A DNA stretch of 64,000 bases from Acanthopleura granulata (taxonomy: Eukaryota; Mollusca; Polyplacophora; Chitonida; Chitonidae): NCBI GenBank assembly GCA_016165875.1, contig JABBOT010000003.1:26306983-26370982 (forward strand), read 5' to 3'. Both the position numbers and the translations under genes were made by a program. Every line of letters starts with the position of its first letter. Within the stretch, counting starts at the first letter, position 1. Shown one piece after another: positions 58,001-61,943 of the stretch. Under the pieces are notes generated by a model that made no database searches, had not been told where the DNA came from, and was given only the letters and a program-made list of their open reading frames with translations.

Positions 58001-61000
58001 ACTTAACTTATAAACCATACAACATATTGATTAAAACCCCCAAACAATTAAATCTATCCATTCATTATATGTTTATGTAGCGTGGATTAATGATATAAAA
58101 ACAAGACGTTTCTGTCTTAAATCAGAACTTAAATACTGTCATCATTACATGTGTACTCCAATATGGGACTACGACTGACTTGGCCTGACTGCATGCACAC
58201 GTACACCACAGCCTGTTGCATCAACAGAAGCTAGCTGCTCATGTTCTATACAGAACAGCATTGTACCTTCAACAGAACTCCAAGTAAAACACATGAATGA
58301 AATTCAGACTGTATCAAAAGAAATATCCCCCTTATATCTTTTGGAAGTAAGTCTGAAATTGTTCTGCATCTTGAAATATATTTCCTCTTGCAGATCCCAT
58401 TGATATGGAAACTTCACAGATTTTCCTGTTTGAAATCATTGCAATGCTGACAACTGCACCTACTTTCTCCCTGTTGTCTTCTGATTTTCTGATTTTTTTT
58501 TTCCACAGTAAGGAATCCTTCTGTATAAATCCACCCACCCACCCCCACCCCAGGAGTCTGTAGATGTTCTACACTGAAATTTACAGAGCTGCATTTCTTA
58601 CACATAAACAAGGAAACATACACCAAAATGTATTAAATTGTGTACAGTCTCCTTGTTTTTCTGAAGGGAAAGGTCCAGATATGTTTCAGACAAGTCAACC
58701 CATTAATTCCCCTTTTACACTGGCTGACCCTTTGCCTACCAGTGAAATCTGGCCACTTGGTCAACAGTCAAGGTGGCCAGGAGTGTGTGTTTTGCCACCT
58801 AATGTAATTAGACAACAGGCATCTTGAACCAGGGGATGTTGTTAAGTGGCTAGGATTTGTGGCCTTGTGTAAACATGCTGGCAGAGATAAGGCTCTATAG
58901 TGTCTGGAAATCATGCCTCTAGTTCTCTCTCTCTCTCTCTCTGTGCAGGCCACACTGTGTCCTGAACAAGCCATGCTGGGTGGACAGGGCTAGAAATAGG
59001 AATCAGTCCTCAGCAGCAGCTCTCTAGGGGTAGGGCTACCTTAATAACCATGACCATCACCACCCCCTCCCCCACCACAACATATGGCCAGATTATCGTA
59101 ACATTTACATATATGTACATGTGCATCTAATCTGTATGTGTGAGCTCATTTTTCAAAGAACACACCCAAATAATAAAATCCGTTTTCAGGCATTCTAATT
59201 GTAACTGTATCTTTCTTTATTTTTATATTTCTTCACAATTTTATACATTTCCAGGTATTCACGAACTTCTGATTCATTGTGTATGTGCATGTATTACACA
59301 GGTGACAGCAGGACAAGCTACAGGGCTTTACGAACAATAGAACTAAAAATAACAGCAATCAGTTATTTCAATGAACATAATTTTTAAAGATACTATGACT
59401 AATTATATGTGACATCTGATACTGCCCTGTTAAAACTTTACAAATGTCTATGGCATCAGGGGAGTTTGAAATTCAAGTCTACTGCAGTATCAAAGCATTG
59501 TCTTAAGGTAGCATTGTATCAAAATCTTAAGTCAACCTTTCAAAAAAAGATATCGTTAACCTTTTGGGAAAAGATATAGTTAACCCTCCGAGAAAATATT
59601 TGGGTTGACAGAAGTACAACTGCATTTCTGGGAACAAGTGAATGTTACTGCTGGATACAATGGAAGCCTACACTACTGTGATTGTATTCGGCGTGTCTGT
59701 TTCACATGCAGACGAGTTCCATGTACTTAGTAGCTTAAGGTTTCATTGATGCATAACAGAAAACTGACATCTTGTTTCTAAGGAAGAAAATTAATCTTCA
59801 TGTTTAAGTTTTAATTTACATGAATGCTAAGCAAATGTAGATCACCATCATCTGCCACTGTATTATCAGGTATTTCCATGGTACACTGTACCCTGTATCC
59901 TTTCATGTACATCTATCACACTCAGAACAGGTAAAGTAATGACTAATGTTTTAATTTCCTGAAGCCTAACTTTATTACCCGATTACTCCGTAGCCCAAGA
60001 AAATGGTTTCATCTGCTAAATGTCAGCCTGACAGATGTAGCATAGATTCAACTGGATGGATGGGATTGATTCTGTAAGTGTTGCAATTCCCGCTTGCTGG
60101 AGTGCAATTGCTATAGGATGACATGGTCAGCCATGGTAATAGAGCTGAGTTGGGACATCCCTGCTCCATCATTGTCACCGGAGCGCTAGCGAGCCTAAAT
60201 ATTCTGACGTGGGCCACTGACGTCTGCAGAAGAGCACTTAAGGTGTCAGTACCAGCCCAGCGGAGTCTATCCACAGCACAACATGGGAGAGTGTACATGT
60301 GTGCCCTTAATAACATAACTCTGGCCCAGGATCAATAAAAACAGGCTGATAAAACACAGGGGCCTACACTTGCCAGGCCATCAGCTCAACCATATGAATC
60401 TTCAAATGTATTTCACTTTTACCCCTTGCTTCAATTTGTCATAAAGGCCTGTTCAGCCTTTGGTAAAACTCAAACCTGTGAAAGTTAGTGCCCTGTATTT
60501 ATGGGAGGCAGAAAATATGATCTCTCTGAAAACAAGCTCGCCTCCAACACTGTCACCTATTCAGGCCAGCTCTTTGTGATTTTTTCATCTCGAATCAATA
60601 CAATCCCACGCGATAAAATCAATCTTAAAAGCAATTTATCATGTTCTCTGATTGGCTTCAGTGTTCCTCGTGTAATACCTCAAGTTACATTTACACTGAA
60701 TGAAATATCAGATTAATTTTCAGAGTCTCTCTCTAAGAGACCCCCCACAATGCCATTAAGTGGTCGGTCAATTCAAAGACAAGCCAAAGCCTTTACAAAT
60801 CTTTATCATCCATCTCGTTCTCCTATACCTAGTTACAACCAACTTCAAACTGCTGACCTCAAATGAACATTGAATCCCATCGGAAACAACACCAGCTACA
60901 GCCTTTCAACTAATTGTACCATTATGTGTGGACGCTAAGTTGCCATTTTAGAACAAAAAGATTGATTTCAGTACTTTTGAATTTGACCTTACAGCCCTTC

Positions 61001-61510
61001 ATGCACCATCACTTGAATAAATGGAGGCTTACAATGGTACTGTGTGCATGGTTACTGAATAGGACTGCATGCAGTTTTCTGTTACAACTGAGGACTCCAG
61101 TTATTTTGCCTGTACATGTACATGTTGGTGGGCACATAATACATATGTAAGCTCAAAGGGAACCATGCAGCTTAAAATTTTATAGCCATATGTACATGTA
61201 CGCATGCAGAGCATACATGTCGTTATCATAAAATATTACTTTCAATGCTGAAACATTTTTGCAGCAGGACATCATCAAACTTTCTAAACAAATCTCAAAA
61301 CACCTTCCTATGATCAATACAACTGTTAGAAAATGTTCCACTTAGTCATGCATGAAATTTTACATCATTTATCTTTCCTACACTATATAGTTAGCAGCTA
61401 TCATTTTGTCAGTTGTAAAATCACTCACCTCATTGATGAGAAATAGAATCTGGATGACAGCGACATCTCCATCATGCCGACAGTGGCAGTCCACCCCAGG
61501 ACACCCCAAT
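4701..61510 (-). CDS. STXBP5: Tomosyn (syntaxin-binding protein 5), 28 exons, 5' partial
   Basis: Tomosyn is a cytosolic and presynaptic protein. Its C-terminal R-SNARE helix competes with VAMP/synaptobrevin for syntaxin-SNAP25 and so restrains vesicle priming (family knowledge). In the sequence, 28 exons join in phase to give 1359 residues ending KYKDKKWYQF-stop, the diagnostic tomosyn C-terminus. Upstream come WD40-type blades with hallmark stretches: CSDDTLHLWNFRQKRP, LPFQSKWLYIGTERGN, HPGPVVHLSDNPMD, LLIGFESGTVVMWDL, KQFMCSHSDGSLTTWN, IHESPVTACQYYADCP, GHADGSIKFWDASA, YRFSKQEITTEVP. No transmembrane segment is seen, as expected. Vertebrate tomosyn is about 1150 residues from memory; this one would be about 1440 because of a 357-residue linker exon. 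The first codon is split with an exon beyond 64000, so the start methionine and promoter are not visible. STXBP5 and STXBP5L cannot be told apart here; an invertebrate would normally have one ancestral copy. An Lgl protein is excluded by the SNARE motif. Confidence 0.97.
4839..5317 (-). other. Intron between exons 27 and 28
   Basis: 479 bp separating the two halves of the SNARE motif. No repeats or open frames stand out. Confidence 0.9.
5318..5439 (-). CDS. STXBP5: Tomosyn exon 27 of window (SNARE N-half)
   Basis: 122 nt. Acceptor TGTTGTAG precedes TT-GGC-GAG; donor is AGA-CAG|GTAGGC (phase 0). The split codon T+TT restores Phe of ELFGE. It encodes GEASGKASKGLAKLIPGSGG, MQHLQAQSGSVMGEVARTRQ. 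SGKAS...IPGxGG is the conserved loop; GSVMGEVARTRQ begins the R-SNARE heptads. Confidence 0.97.
5440..5948 (-). other. Intron between exons 26 and 27
   Basis: 509 bp. More than half consists of the ~82-bp repeats derived from the exon 26 donor region. A minus-strand AATAAA (5620-5625) lies past the repeats, so intronic polyadenylation is conceivable. Confidence 0.9.
5680..5972 (-). repeat. ~82-bp tandem repeats copying the exon 26 end and donor
   Basis: The motif cttacacagctcttctctg (plus strand) spans the exon 26 donor at 5944 and recurs at 5862, 5780 (diverged) and 5699, so the period is 81-82 bp. Each copy contains the last ~24 exon bases plus ~58 intron bases. The 5862 copy has the same donor GAGCTGT|GTAAGTCATGGG; the other two have GT|GTAAGC. 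Confidence 0.93.
5949..6067 (-). CDS. STXBP5: Tomosyn exon 26 of window (tail loop)
   Basis: 119 nt. Acceptor CAGTGACAG precedes T-CTG-AAT; donor is GAG-CTG-T|GTAAGT (phase 1). It encodes LNEMLGDLFLPCETPEAPKL, GFFKNFFGASGSTLDREEL, matching LQEMLGELFTPVETPEAPNRGFFKGLFGG...LDREELFG. Its last ~24 bases and its donor are copied three times into the following intron (see repeat at 5680-5972). Confidence 0.97.
6068..6616 (-). other. Intron between exons 25 and 26
   Basis: 549 bp, containing a diverged ~119-bp direct duplication (6150-6380); otherwise nothing recognised. Confidence 0.85.
6150..6380. repeat. Diverged ~119-bp direct duplication
   Basis: Two blocks beginning tgaagatca (6151) and gaagatca (6271) share in order a 'gtgcacgcacat / gatgcacccatat' segment and a 'tctatcccacagctct / ttatcccagagctct' segment. 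Clearly related but substantially diverged. Confidence 0.7.
6617..6712 (-). CDS. STXBP5: Tomosyn exon 25 of window (end of propeller 2)
   Basis: 96 nt. Acceptor CTGTTTCAG precedes A-GTG-GCC; donor is GAT-ATC-AG|GTAAGC (phase 2). The split Arg is CG+A. It encodes VARTFSFSSNGHALYLCSPT, EVQKMTISSDI, matching IARTFCFTNNGQALYLVSPTEIQRLT. Confidence 0.97.
6713..8011 (-). other. Introns flanking exon 24
   Basis: Two introns, 6713-7357 and 7467-8011. I see no repeat, open frame or known element in either. Confidence 0.8.
7358..7466 (-). CDS. STXBP5: Tomosyn exon 24 of window
   Basis: 109 nt. Acceptor TGTTCACAG precedes AC-AGC-GTG; donor is GAC-CTA-CG|GTAAGT (phase 2). It encodes SVCLCCYVGNGRLMAFSLPS, LKLLLDKNYLPLTDL, matching SICLACFCANGHIMTFSLPSLRPLL...YLPLT. 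Confidence 0.97.
8012..8102 (-). CDS. STXBP5: Tomosyn exon 23 of window
   Basis: 91 nt. Acceptor CTCCATAG precedes GTG-ATG-TCT; donor is ATA-CGA-G|GTACAT (phase 1). It encodes VMSLPSQTCAYKVKVTDTSF, VVRAEVVGIR, matching VISLPTQNCAYKQNITETSFVLRGDIV. Confidence 0.96.
8365..8465 (-). CDS. STXBP5: Tomosyn exon 22 of window
   Basis: 101 nt. Acceptor AATTTCAG precedes GA-CAA-CAG; donor is GCA-CGG|GTAAGT (phase 0). It encodes QQSVCSKPKISPSPSTDVLD and RQFAIIVSEKQAR, matching ENQYAVICSEKQAK. A second AG eight bases further in is excluded because it creates an early stop. Confidence 0.95.
8466..10888 (-). other. Intron between exons 21 and 22
   Basis: 2.4 kb of AT-rich sequence. No transposon, RNA gene or credible exon recognised; a short open frame at 10171-10404 on the minus strand shows no family resemblance. 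Confidence 0.75.
10889..11035 (-). CDS. STXBP5: Tomosyn exon 21 of window
   Basis: 147 nt. Acceptor TCTTCGCCAG precedes GT-ACA-ATC; donor is TCA-AGT-C|GTAAGT (phase 1). It encodes TIFRLKGSILTMSFLDCNGV, LIPTMTDQWKDIHREPSKDE, KKDKDKSS. The GTIxRLKGxIL...FLD motif matches the family; the charged KDEKKDKDK tail corresponds to EEKDEKEKLKKRR. Confidence 0.96.
11036..11354 (-). other. Intron between exons 20 and 21
   Basis: 319 bp with a 19-base A run at 11271-11289; nothing else noted. Confidence 0.85.
11355..11465 (-). CDS. STXBP5: Tomosyn exon 20 of window (propeller 2)
   Basis: 111 nt. Acceptor ATTTCACAG precedes CA-CCA-TGT; donor is CCT-AGT-G|GTAAGT (phase 1). It encodes PCLWVGTSLGSVLVIVLNLP, PPGEQRLTQPVIVSPS. 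PCLWVGT and PVIVSPSG are near-invariant tomosyn motifs. Confidence 0.97.
11466..12081 (-). other. Intron between exons 19 and 20
   Basis: 616 bp. Contains the three-copy 21-bp repeat at 11578-11640 and AT-rich palindromes around 11991-12016 (tcttaattaaga, aattaattaatt). Confidence 0.85.
11578..11640. repeat. 21-bp tandem repeat, three copies
   Basis: Unit gtgaagtgatgtcatgttca plus t; copies 2 and 3 are identical and copy 1 (gtgacgtaatgtcatattca) differs at a few positions. Confidence 0.92.
12082..12192 (-). CDS. STXBP5: Tomosyn exon 19 of window, tandem acceptor
   Basis: 111 nt from acceptor AAGACAG; donor is AAA-ACT-G|GTACTG (phase 1). It encodes GSSFSRSRSSSMSSLENVTK, EAIQCLVFADSYTRKT, matching the conserved NSFSRSRSSSVTSIDKESRE block. 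A second AG (TATCAG) nine bases upstream would start the exon at 12201 and add Asp-Lys-Thr in frame. The sequence alone does not decide between them. Confidence 0.92.
13600..14700. mobile_element. Possible inserted element, unclassified
   Basis: Base composition shifts to clearly higher GC than the surrounding intron, with internal poly-A tracts and a short protein-like frame on the minus strand. Neither terminal repeats nor a recognisable transposase or reverse transcriptase was found, so this is only a suspicion of inserted DNA; boundaries are approximate. Confidence 0.3.
14130..14279 (-). other. 49-codon open segment behind a strong splice acceptor
   Basis: On the minus strand the acceptor TTTATTTCTAG at 14280-14290 is followed by an open frame INGVCLSPTSAKQKKQHPPE, LRRTKSQGTRKIQKAQSSAS, MEDTNGGGA, then TAA. 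It looks basic and protein-like but I recognise no family. It is phase 0, whereas exon 18 ends in phase 1; splicing exon 18 to it would give Asp then an immediate stop. It could be a cryptic terminal exon or a fragment of an inserted element. Confidence 0.3.
14793..14817. repeat. (AC)n microsatellite
   Basis: Uninterrupted CA dinucleotide run of about 12 units. Confidence 0.95.
15288..16359 (-). CDS. STXBP5: Tomosyn exon 18 of window: giant hypervariable linker exon
   Basis: 1072 nt, 357 codons plus one base. Acceptor ATCTTTCAG precedes TTC-ACC; donor is TTC-AAT-G|GTACGT (phase 1). Flanking exons join it in phase on both sides. The peptide is rich in Ser, Pro, Lys and Glu and looks disordered: a Ser/Pro part (1-40), basic KLKKRRSK (48-55), a second basic part (168-191) with KLKHFRK, an acidic stretch (about 218-265), then basic again (279-323). 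LRRSSS (residues 147-152) and LRRVS (282-286) are PKA-type consensus sites. Vertebrate tomosyn has a linker here that is variably spliced and PKA-regulated, but only about 80-130 residues long from memory. I see no clear homology to the vertebrate linker within it. Confidence 0.93.
16360..17981 (-). other. Intron between exons 17 and 18
   Basis: 1.6 kb, holding the 38-bp duplication at 17544-17627 and a G-rich plus-strand patch around 17278-17314. No additional linker exon could be supported. Confidence 0.8.
17544..17627. repeat. 38-bp tandem duplication
   Basis: Two identical 38-bp units (starts 17544 and 17582, beginning gaaactggacagctacaata) followed by eight bases of a third. Confidence 0.95.
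17982..18103 (-). CDS. STXBP5: Tomosyn exon 17 of window (linker start)
   Basis: 122 nt. Acceptor TTTCTGCAG precedes GC-TCC-ATG; donor is GAT-CAA|GTAGGT (phase 0). The split codon gives Gly. It encodes SMDPYQRAPRSPKGKRPMNL, ECVSQTPAFNEEVKSPTVDQ. The NDPYRREPRSPRK and CKSPT motifs of vertebrate tomosyn are recognisable; this is where the hypervariable linker begins. Confidence 0.95.
18104..18705 (-). other. Intron between exons 16 and 17
   Basis: 602 bp of unique-looking AT-rich sequence with nothing recognised. Confidence 0.85.
18706..18794 (-). CDS. STXBP5: Tomosyn exon 16 of window
   Basis: 89 nt. Acceptor CTTTATCAG precedes C-ATG-GCA; donor is TTA-TAT-G|GTAAGA (phase 1). It encodes MAYGNESGLAIIDFLQKTCL and LNLGTPDLY, aligning with FGNCNGIAMVDYLQKAVLLNLGTIELYG. 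Confidence 0.96.
18795..19561 (-). other. Intron between exons 15 and 16
   Basis: 767 bp, dominated by the TA/TG microsatellite at 19029-19069. Confidence 0.85.
19029..19069. repeat. Compound (TA)n(TG)n microsatellite
   Basis: About eleven TA units running directly into about nine TG units; prone to length variation and Z-DNA/cruciform structure. Confidence 0.95.
19562..19710 (-). CDS. STXBP5: Tomosyn exon 15 of window, NAGNAG acceptor
   Basis: 149 nt, starting CAG-GAG-AAT after GTTCAG and ending GGA-CT|GTGAGT (phase 2). It encodes QENVTSVKVRTGARKWGPGY, QPCLASVLTWVDGEPPGNVT, and SISLNSSYG. The GYQ...WVxGEPP...NSSYG pattern matches tomosyn. The acceptor reads TTCAG-CAG, so splicing three bases further in would just drop the Gln. 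Confidence 0.95.
20500..20559 (+). mobile_element. SINE-like 3' tail fragment with (ATTC)n end
   Basis: Reads ccacgatatggctgagatat then tgccaatgtggcgttaagcc and ends in repeated cattcatt. This resembles the 'gcgttaa...cattcatt' tail of SINEs I recall from molluscs; a different family from the elements at 44-62 kb. The head is missing. Confidence 0.55.
21851..21896. repeat. 23-bp tandem duplication
   Basis: aaaacccgaccttcagtaag plus tgc occurs twice head to tail, identical. Confidence 0.95.
22275..22355. repeat. Strong hairpin / inverted repeat
   Basis: Arms 22275-22308 and 22320-22355 with an 11-nt loop. Next to the loop 17 bp pair perfectly (atttcattgtgactaaa with its complement); after a small internal bulge about 14 more pair with one mismatch (gtaactctgaaaaa against tttttctgagttac). 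Either a small foldback element or a transcribed hairpin. Confidence 0.85.
22403..22437. repeat. 19-bp imperfect direct repeat
   Basis: catataattacac occurs at 22403 and 22422 with a similar following segment. Confidence 0.8.
22965..23114 (-). CDS. STXBP5: Tomosyn exon 14 of window
   Basis: 150 nt, 50 codons, phase 0 at both ends: acceptor GTGTTGCAG|TGT, donor CCA-AAG|GTAAAT. It begins CLEVTILYDVYDDLDSPEFE, matching MLEVRLLYEINDVETPEGE, then continues into a Ser/Gly/Gln-rich low-complexity loop ending NTSDCPK. The family also has a variable Ser/Pro-rich loop here. Confidence 0.95.
23115..23790 (-). other. Intron between exons 13 and 14
   Basis: 676 bp; nothing recognised. Confidence 0.85.
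23791..23993 (-). CDS. STXBP5: Tomosyn exon 13 of window (propeller 2)
   Basis: 203 nt. Acceptor GTTTTCCAG precedes TG-ACC-TTA; donor is GTC-CCT|GTGAGT (phase 0). It encodes TLQVLYKLKTAKTFEKPKSR, SADGQDDDPFAIQMIHLCAE, SRILLVAGATHVILYRFSKQ, and EITTEVP. The acidic DGQDDD loop corresponds to the alternatively spliced loop of vertebrate tomosyns. Confidence 0.97.
23994..25177 (-). other. Intron between exons 12 and 13
   Basis: 1.18 kb with a degenerate copy of the exon 13 acceptor region (24100-24140) and a T19 run at 25001-25019 (poly-A on the transcript strand). Confidence 0.8.
24100..24140 (-). pseudogene. Partial duplicate of the exon 13 start (pseudo-exon)
   Basis: On the minus strand TGTTTCCAG is followed by CACG then TTACCTTACAGGTCCTGTAC, resembling the true exon 13 start TTTTCCAG|TGACCTTACAAGTCCTATAT. 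The frame GTT-ACC-TTA-CAG-GTC-CTG-TAC reads VTLQVLY as in exon 13, but the acceptor phase no longer fits and a stop follows downstream. Similarity is short, so chance cannot be fully excluded. Confidence 0.45.
25178..25218 (-). CDS. STXBP5: Tomosyn exon 12 of window, 41-nt microexon
   Basis: Only 41 nt. Acceptor CATTGCAG precedes A-CAT-GCC; donor is TCA-GCG-G|GTATTG (phase 1), a weaker donor than its neighbours. It encodes HADGSIKFWDASA; with the split Gly before it this is the canonical GHADGSVKFWDAS WD40 blade. It follows a 10.4 kb intron. Confidence 0.96.
32344..32371 (-). other. G-quadruplex motif on transcript strand
   Basis: C-runs at 32344-32347, 32352-32355, 32360-32364 and 32367-32371 give four G-runs of 4-5 with loops of 2-4 on the minus (pre-mRNA) strand. 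Confidence 0.7.
34958..35075. mobile_element. Candidate MITE-like element
   Basis: Ends gtctcatgaagcgcacttag (34961-34980) and ctaagtatgtttcaagaaac (near 35053-35072) are imperfect inverted copies of each other, about 15 of 20 positions. The 'catgaagc...cttagcactaag...tttcaagaaacc' pattern recalls short non-autonomous repeats of mollusc genomes. No clear target duplication seen. Confidence 0.4.
35604..35671 (-). CDS. STXBP5: Tomosyn exon 11 of window
   Basis: 68 nt. Acceptor TGTTTTCCAG precedes GGC-TGG-CCT; donor is ACA-GG|GTAGGT (phase 2). It encodes GWPIKGGEWGTTTCSYPEII and IT, matching family EWPINGGNWG...SYPEIIITG. It is too short and ATG-less for ordinary ORF calling and was found by frame and homology. 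Confidence 0.94.
35672..36137 (-). other. Intron between exons 10 and 11
   Basis: 466 bp; nothing recognised. Confidence 0.85.
36138..36285 (-). CDS. STXBP5: Tomosyn exon 10 of window (start of propeller 2)
   Basis: 148 nt. Acceptor TGCCCCCAG precedes T-TAC-CCA; donor is GAT-AAG|GTAAGG (phase 0). It encodes YPCFENPYPMDIHESPVTAC, QYYADCPPDLIPAFYSVGSK, and QKRSGFSDK. The HESPVT and ADCP blocks are highly conserved in tomosyns. Confidence 0.97.
36286..38157 (-). other. Intron between exons 9 and 10
   Basis: 1.9 kb AT-rich unique-looking sequence; short open frames only, none resembling a family. Confidence 0.8.
38158..38230 (-). CDS. STXBP5: Tomosyn exon 9 of window
   Basis: 73 nt. Acceptor TCCTTTCAG precedes AA-TTC-CAA; donor is CCG-GG|GTAAGC (phase 2). 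The split codon G+AA gives Glu. It encodes FQDPYAIVVLLQNDLVVVDL and TSP, corresponding to the family FQEPYAVVVLLEKDLVLIDL. Confidence 0.96.
38231..42082 (-). other. Intron between exons 8 and 9
   Basis: 3.85 kb. A degenerate SINE fragment is at 40652-40745. Short overlapping frames on both strands at 39255-39618 do not resemble known proteins. Confidence 0.75.
40652..40745 (-). mobile_element. Degenerate SINE fragment
   Basis: acttgattggcgtttaatgc, then ...ttatttcac...catgatgcc...gaggaaacc is a decayed version of the tail of the SINE family at 44-62 kb (gattggtgttttac...atatttcac...gaggaaacc), minus orientation. Confidence 0.45.
42083..42237 (-). CDS. STXBP5: Tomosyn exon 8 of window (end of propeller 1)
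   Basis: 155 nt. Acceptor TTTTCACAG precedes G-GAA-CCC; donor is CAG-AAC-G|GTGAGT (phase 1). It encodes EPLVIFSGGMSYDKAGRTPS, VTVMNGKSTTVLEMEHNVVD, and FVVLCDTPWQN. The SGGxSYD and TVMxGKST motifs match tomosyn closely. Confidence 0.97.
42238..44336 (-). other. Intron between exons 7 and 8
   Basis: 2.1 kb. A patch at 42576-42636 (ccggcttcttctccggca ... tttccaccataatgcc) looks like a decayed plus-strand SINE core; otherwise nothing recognised. Confidence 0.7.
44337..44412 (-). CDS. STXBP5: Tomosyn exon 7 of window, tandem acceptor
   Basis: 76 nt using the outer acceptor GTCTACAG at 44413-44414; donor is AAT-GG|GTGAGT (phase 2). It encodes KIGKDGKPDPCKPITKVEWR and SVRN, like the family KDGKKPEPCKPILKVEF. 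A second AG nine bases inside (start at 44403) also keeps the frame, giving PHG-KDGK instead of PHA-KIGKDGK. I prefer the outer one for its pyrimidine tract and better alignment. Confidence 0.9.
44661..44890 (+). mobile_element. tRNA-derived SINE copy 1
   Basis: Head begins ggcctccatggcc (remnant of a tRNA A-box region, partly deleted). Then comes a B-box-like segment gagtttaggtccagctcatg, a conserved core (ctccggccgtacataggaag ... cccccgggctctgcccggtt ... cataatgctggc) and the tail gtcgtataagtgaaatattc ending caaataaatatata. It shares the core with the elements at 46.6, 54.1, 55.9 and 62.0 kb. I cannot name the family with certainty. Confidence 0.85.
44923..44980 (+). mobile_element. SINE tail fragment
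   Basis: ataaagtataagtgaaatat followed by ...ggcgctgtaaaagc...aataaataaata matches only the tail of the SINE just before it. Confidence 0.6.
45568..45691 (-). CDS. STXBP5: Tomosyn exon 6 of window (WD40 blade)
   Basis: 124 nt. Acceptor TTTTGTCAG precedes GCT-TTA-CGG; donor is CCA-CAT-G|GTAAGG (phase 1). It encodes ALRSICWHHDGKQFMCSHSD and then GSLTTWNIKQFQKPVSVMMP-H. The WHHDGKQF and SHSDGSLT motifs are diagnostic of tomosyn rather than other WD40 proteins. Confidence 0.97.
46586..46856 (+). mobile_element. tRNA-derived SINE copy 2, longest copy
   Basis: Keeps the tRNA-like head (agcagagtttgttagccact, agcacagcgcattgaccc) with A-box character, a B-box-like ggagttcaagttcagcc, the core (aggaaggtctgccagcagcc, cccccgggttctgcctagtt, ccataatgatggc) and the tail cgtgtaagtgaaatattctt ... 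caaataaataaataa. Best copy for reconstructing the family. Confidence 0.88.
46912..46932. repeat. (TTTTA)n microsatellite
   Basis: About four TTTTA units, shortly after the SINE A-rich tail. Confidence 0.85.
47050..47250. repeat. 101-bp imperfect tandem duplication
   Basis: ggagtgcatgggtaaaccac (47050) and ggagtgcacgggtaaaccac (47151) start two copies that share taacctttggcatgttact and a later gcacacgacact / gcacaagacact segment. Confidence 0.88.
53180..53263 (-). CDS. STXBP5: Tomosyn exon 5 of window (WD40 blade)
   Basis: 84 nt, exactly 28 codons, phase 0 at both ends: acceptor CTTTTCAG|TTA, donor GAG|GTAAGT. It encodes LLIGFESGTVVMWDLRHKTA then EFRYNSPE. Being symmetric, it could be skipped without a frame change, but skipping would break the propeller blade. 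Confidence 0.96.
53264..53709 (-). other. Intron between exons 4 and 5
   Basis: 446 bp; nothing recognised. Confidence 0.85.
53710..53773 (-). CDS. STXBP5: Tomosyn exon 4 of window
   Basis: 64 nt. Acceptor CTGTTCAG precedes A-TGT-CGG; donor is AAT-AAA|GTAAGT (phase 0). The split codon CT+A gives Leu. It encodes CRRTHPGPVVHLSDNPMDPN and K, matching the family SHPGPVVHISDNPMDEGK. A basic CRRT replaces the usual SSKS at the start. Confidence 0.96.
53936..54090 (-). mobile_element. SINE copy 3, 5'-truncated
   Basis: Minus orientation: the A-rich tail appears as tatttatttatttgatttgt at the left, followed by the tail and core; it ends at tatggccacagag without the tRNA head. Flanked by ctgacattttgt on both sides (53924-53935 and 54092-54103). 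Confidence 0.88.
54105..54292 (-). mobile_element. SINE copy 4, 5'-truncated, with 14-bp target duplication
   Basis: Minus orientation; tail tttatttatttgattggtgt, core with aaaccgggcagagcct and agccagcatgagctgg, ending in the B-box region at gcgactgcattg. Perfect 14-bp flanks gctgacattttgta at 54091-54104 and 54293-54306 mark a target-site duplication. Confidence 0.9.
55602..55736 (-). CDS. STXBP5: Tomosyn exon 3 of window (propeller 1)
   Basis: 135 nt. Acceptor TTTGCAG precedes G-ATA-ACA; donor is GAG-CT|GTGAGT (phase 2). It encodes ITHCQLPFQSKWLYIGTERG followed by NVHVVNIESFQLSGYVINWN and KAIE. This is one of the best conserved tomosyn stretches and a main reason for the assignment. Confidence 0.97.
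55737..57670 (-). other. Intron between exons 2 and 3
   Basis: 1.9 kb with one SINE (55823-56022) close to exon 3; the rest is unique-looking. Confidence 0.85.
55823..56022 (-). mobile_element. SINE copy 5
   Basis: Minus orientation: ttgtttgtttgattagtgtt, ctgtactcaagaatatttcc, aacggcaaccagcatcatgt, aggttgctggcaaaccttcc, then the B-box end tcttgaactcatagcgaccg and cattggtgagaggcatc. The tRNA A-box part is lost. Confidence 0.87.
57671..57771 (-). CDS. STXBP5: Tomosyn exon 2 of window (propeller 1 WD40 blade)
   Basis: 101 nt. It begins GGT-GCT-CTT directly after acceptor CCTCCCAG and ends GAA-AG|GTAAGT (phase 2). It encodes GALVTVCSDDTLHLWNFRQK and then RPEIVNTLKFQRE. The DDTLHLWN segment is a clear WD40 blade end and is nearly invariant in tomosyns. 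Confidence 0.96.
58534..58551 (-). other. Strong G-quadruplex motif on transcript strand
   Basis: C-runs of 3, 3, 5 and 4 separated by single A residues; on the pre-mRNA strand this is GGGG-T-GGGGG-T-GGG-T-GGG with one-base loops, the most stable class of G4 sequence. Confidence 0.8.
58923..58942. repeat. (TC)n microsatellite
   Basis: Ten uninterrupted TC units. Confidence 0.95.
61429..61510 (-). CDS. STXBP5: Tomosyn exon 1 of window (propeller 1)
   Basis: 82 nt. The acceptor (ctgtcag) precedes A-TTG-GGG, so the first base completes a codon from an upstream exon not in the window. It encodes LGCPGVDCHCRHDG then VAVIQILFLINE, matching the family pattern GRPGVECYCQHD...VIQLQFLINE. The donor is GAG|GTGAGT, phase 0. 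A Cys replaces the Arg I remember in the vertebrate GRPGVE motif. Confidence 0.93.
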
Positions 61511-61943
61511 CTGACAGACGTTAAGGTCCTTCACAACACAGTACAGGTAGTTCACATGTACCAACATACCAACAGTTCAAATACACTGCGTCAAACCTCA
61601 ATCATCCATCATCATATTGCACATAAATTTAAATCGTCTACAACAATATTACGTCTAAGACAATAATTAATCTTAGCTTTTAGTGACATTACTGTGTTGT
61701 ACAGGTATGTTTTTAAGGTATTTTATTTCCTCTATGTACATGTGCATATCATGTACTGAATATACAGTATGTTCACTACTCATCTGGCCATTGCTCATGT
61801 ACAGTTGTTGTACATAGCTGTAAGTTAACCCAACAACCTAAGGCTTTCCAAAATCACTTAAGACGTATCAATATGGAAAACAGATGACCAAGTTCAAGTC
61901 ACCAACAGGCCACCATGAATGACAAGTTAATCTTAATTTACAT

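Larger units (their letters stand above)
57772..61428 (-). other. Intron between exons 1 and 2
   Basis: 3.66 kb; contains a strong G-quadruplex motif on the transcript strand (58534-58551) and a (TC)n tract (58923-58942). No SINE or exon recognised. Confidence 0.8.
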
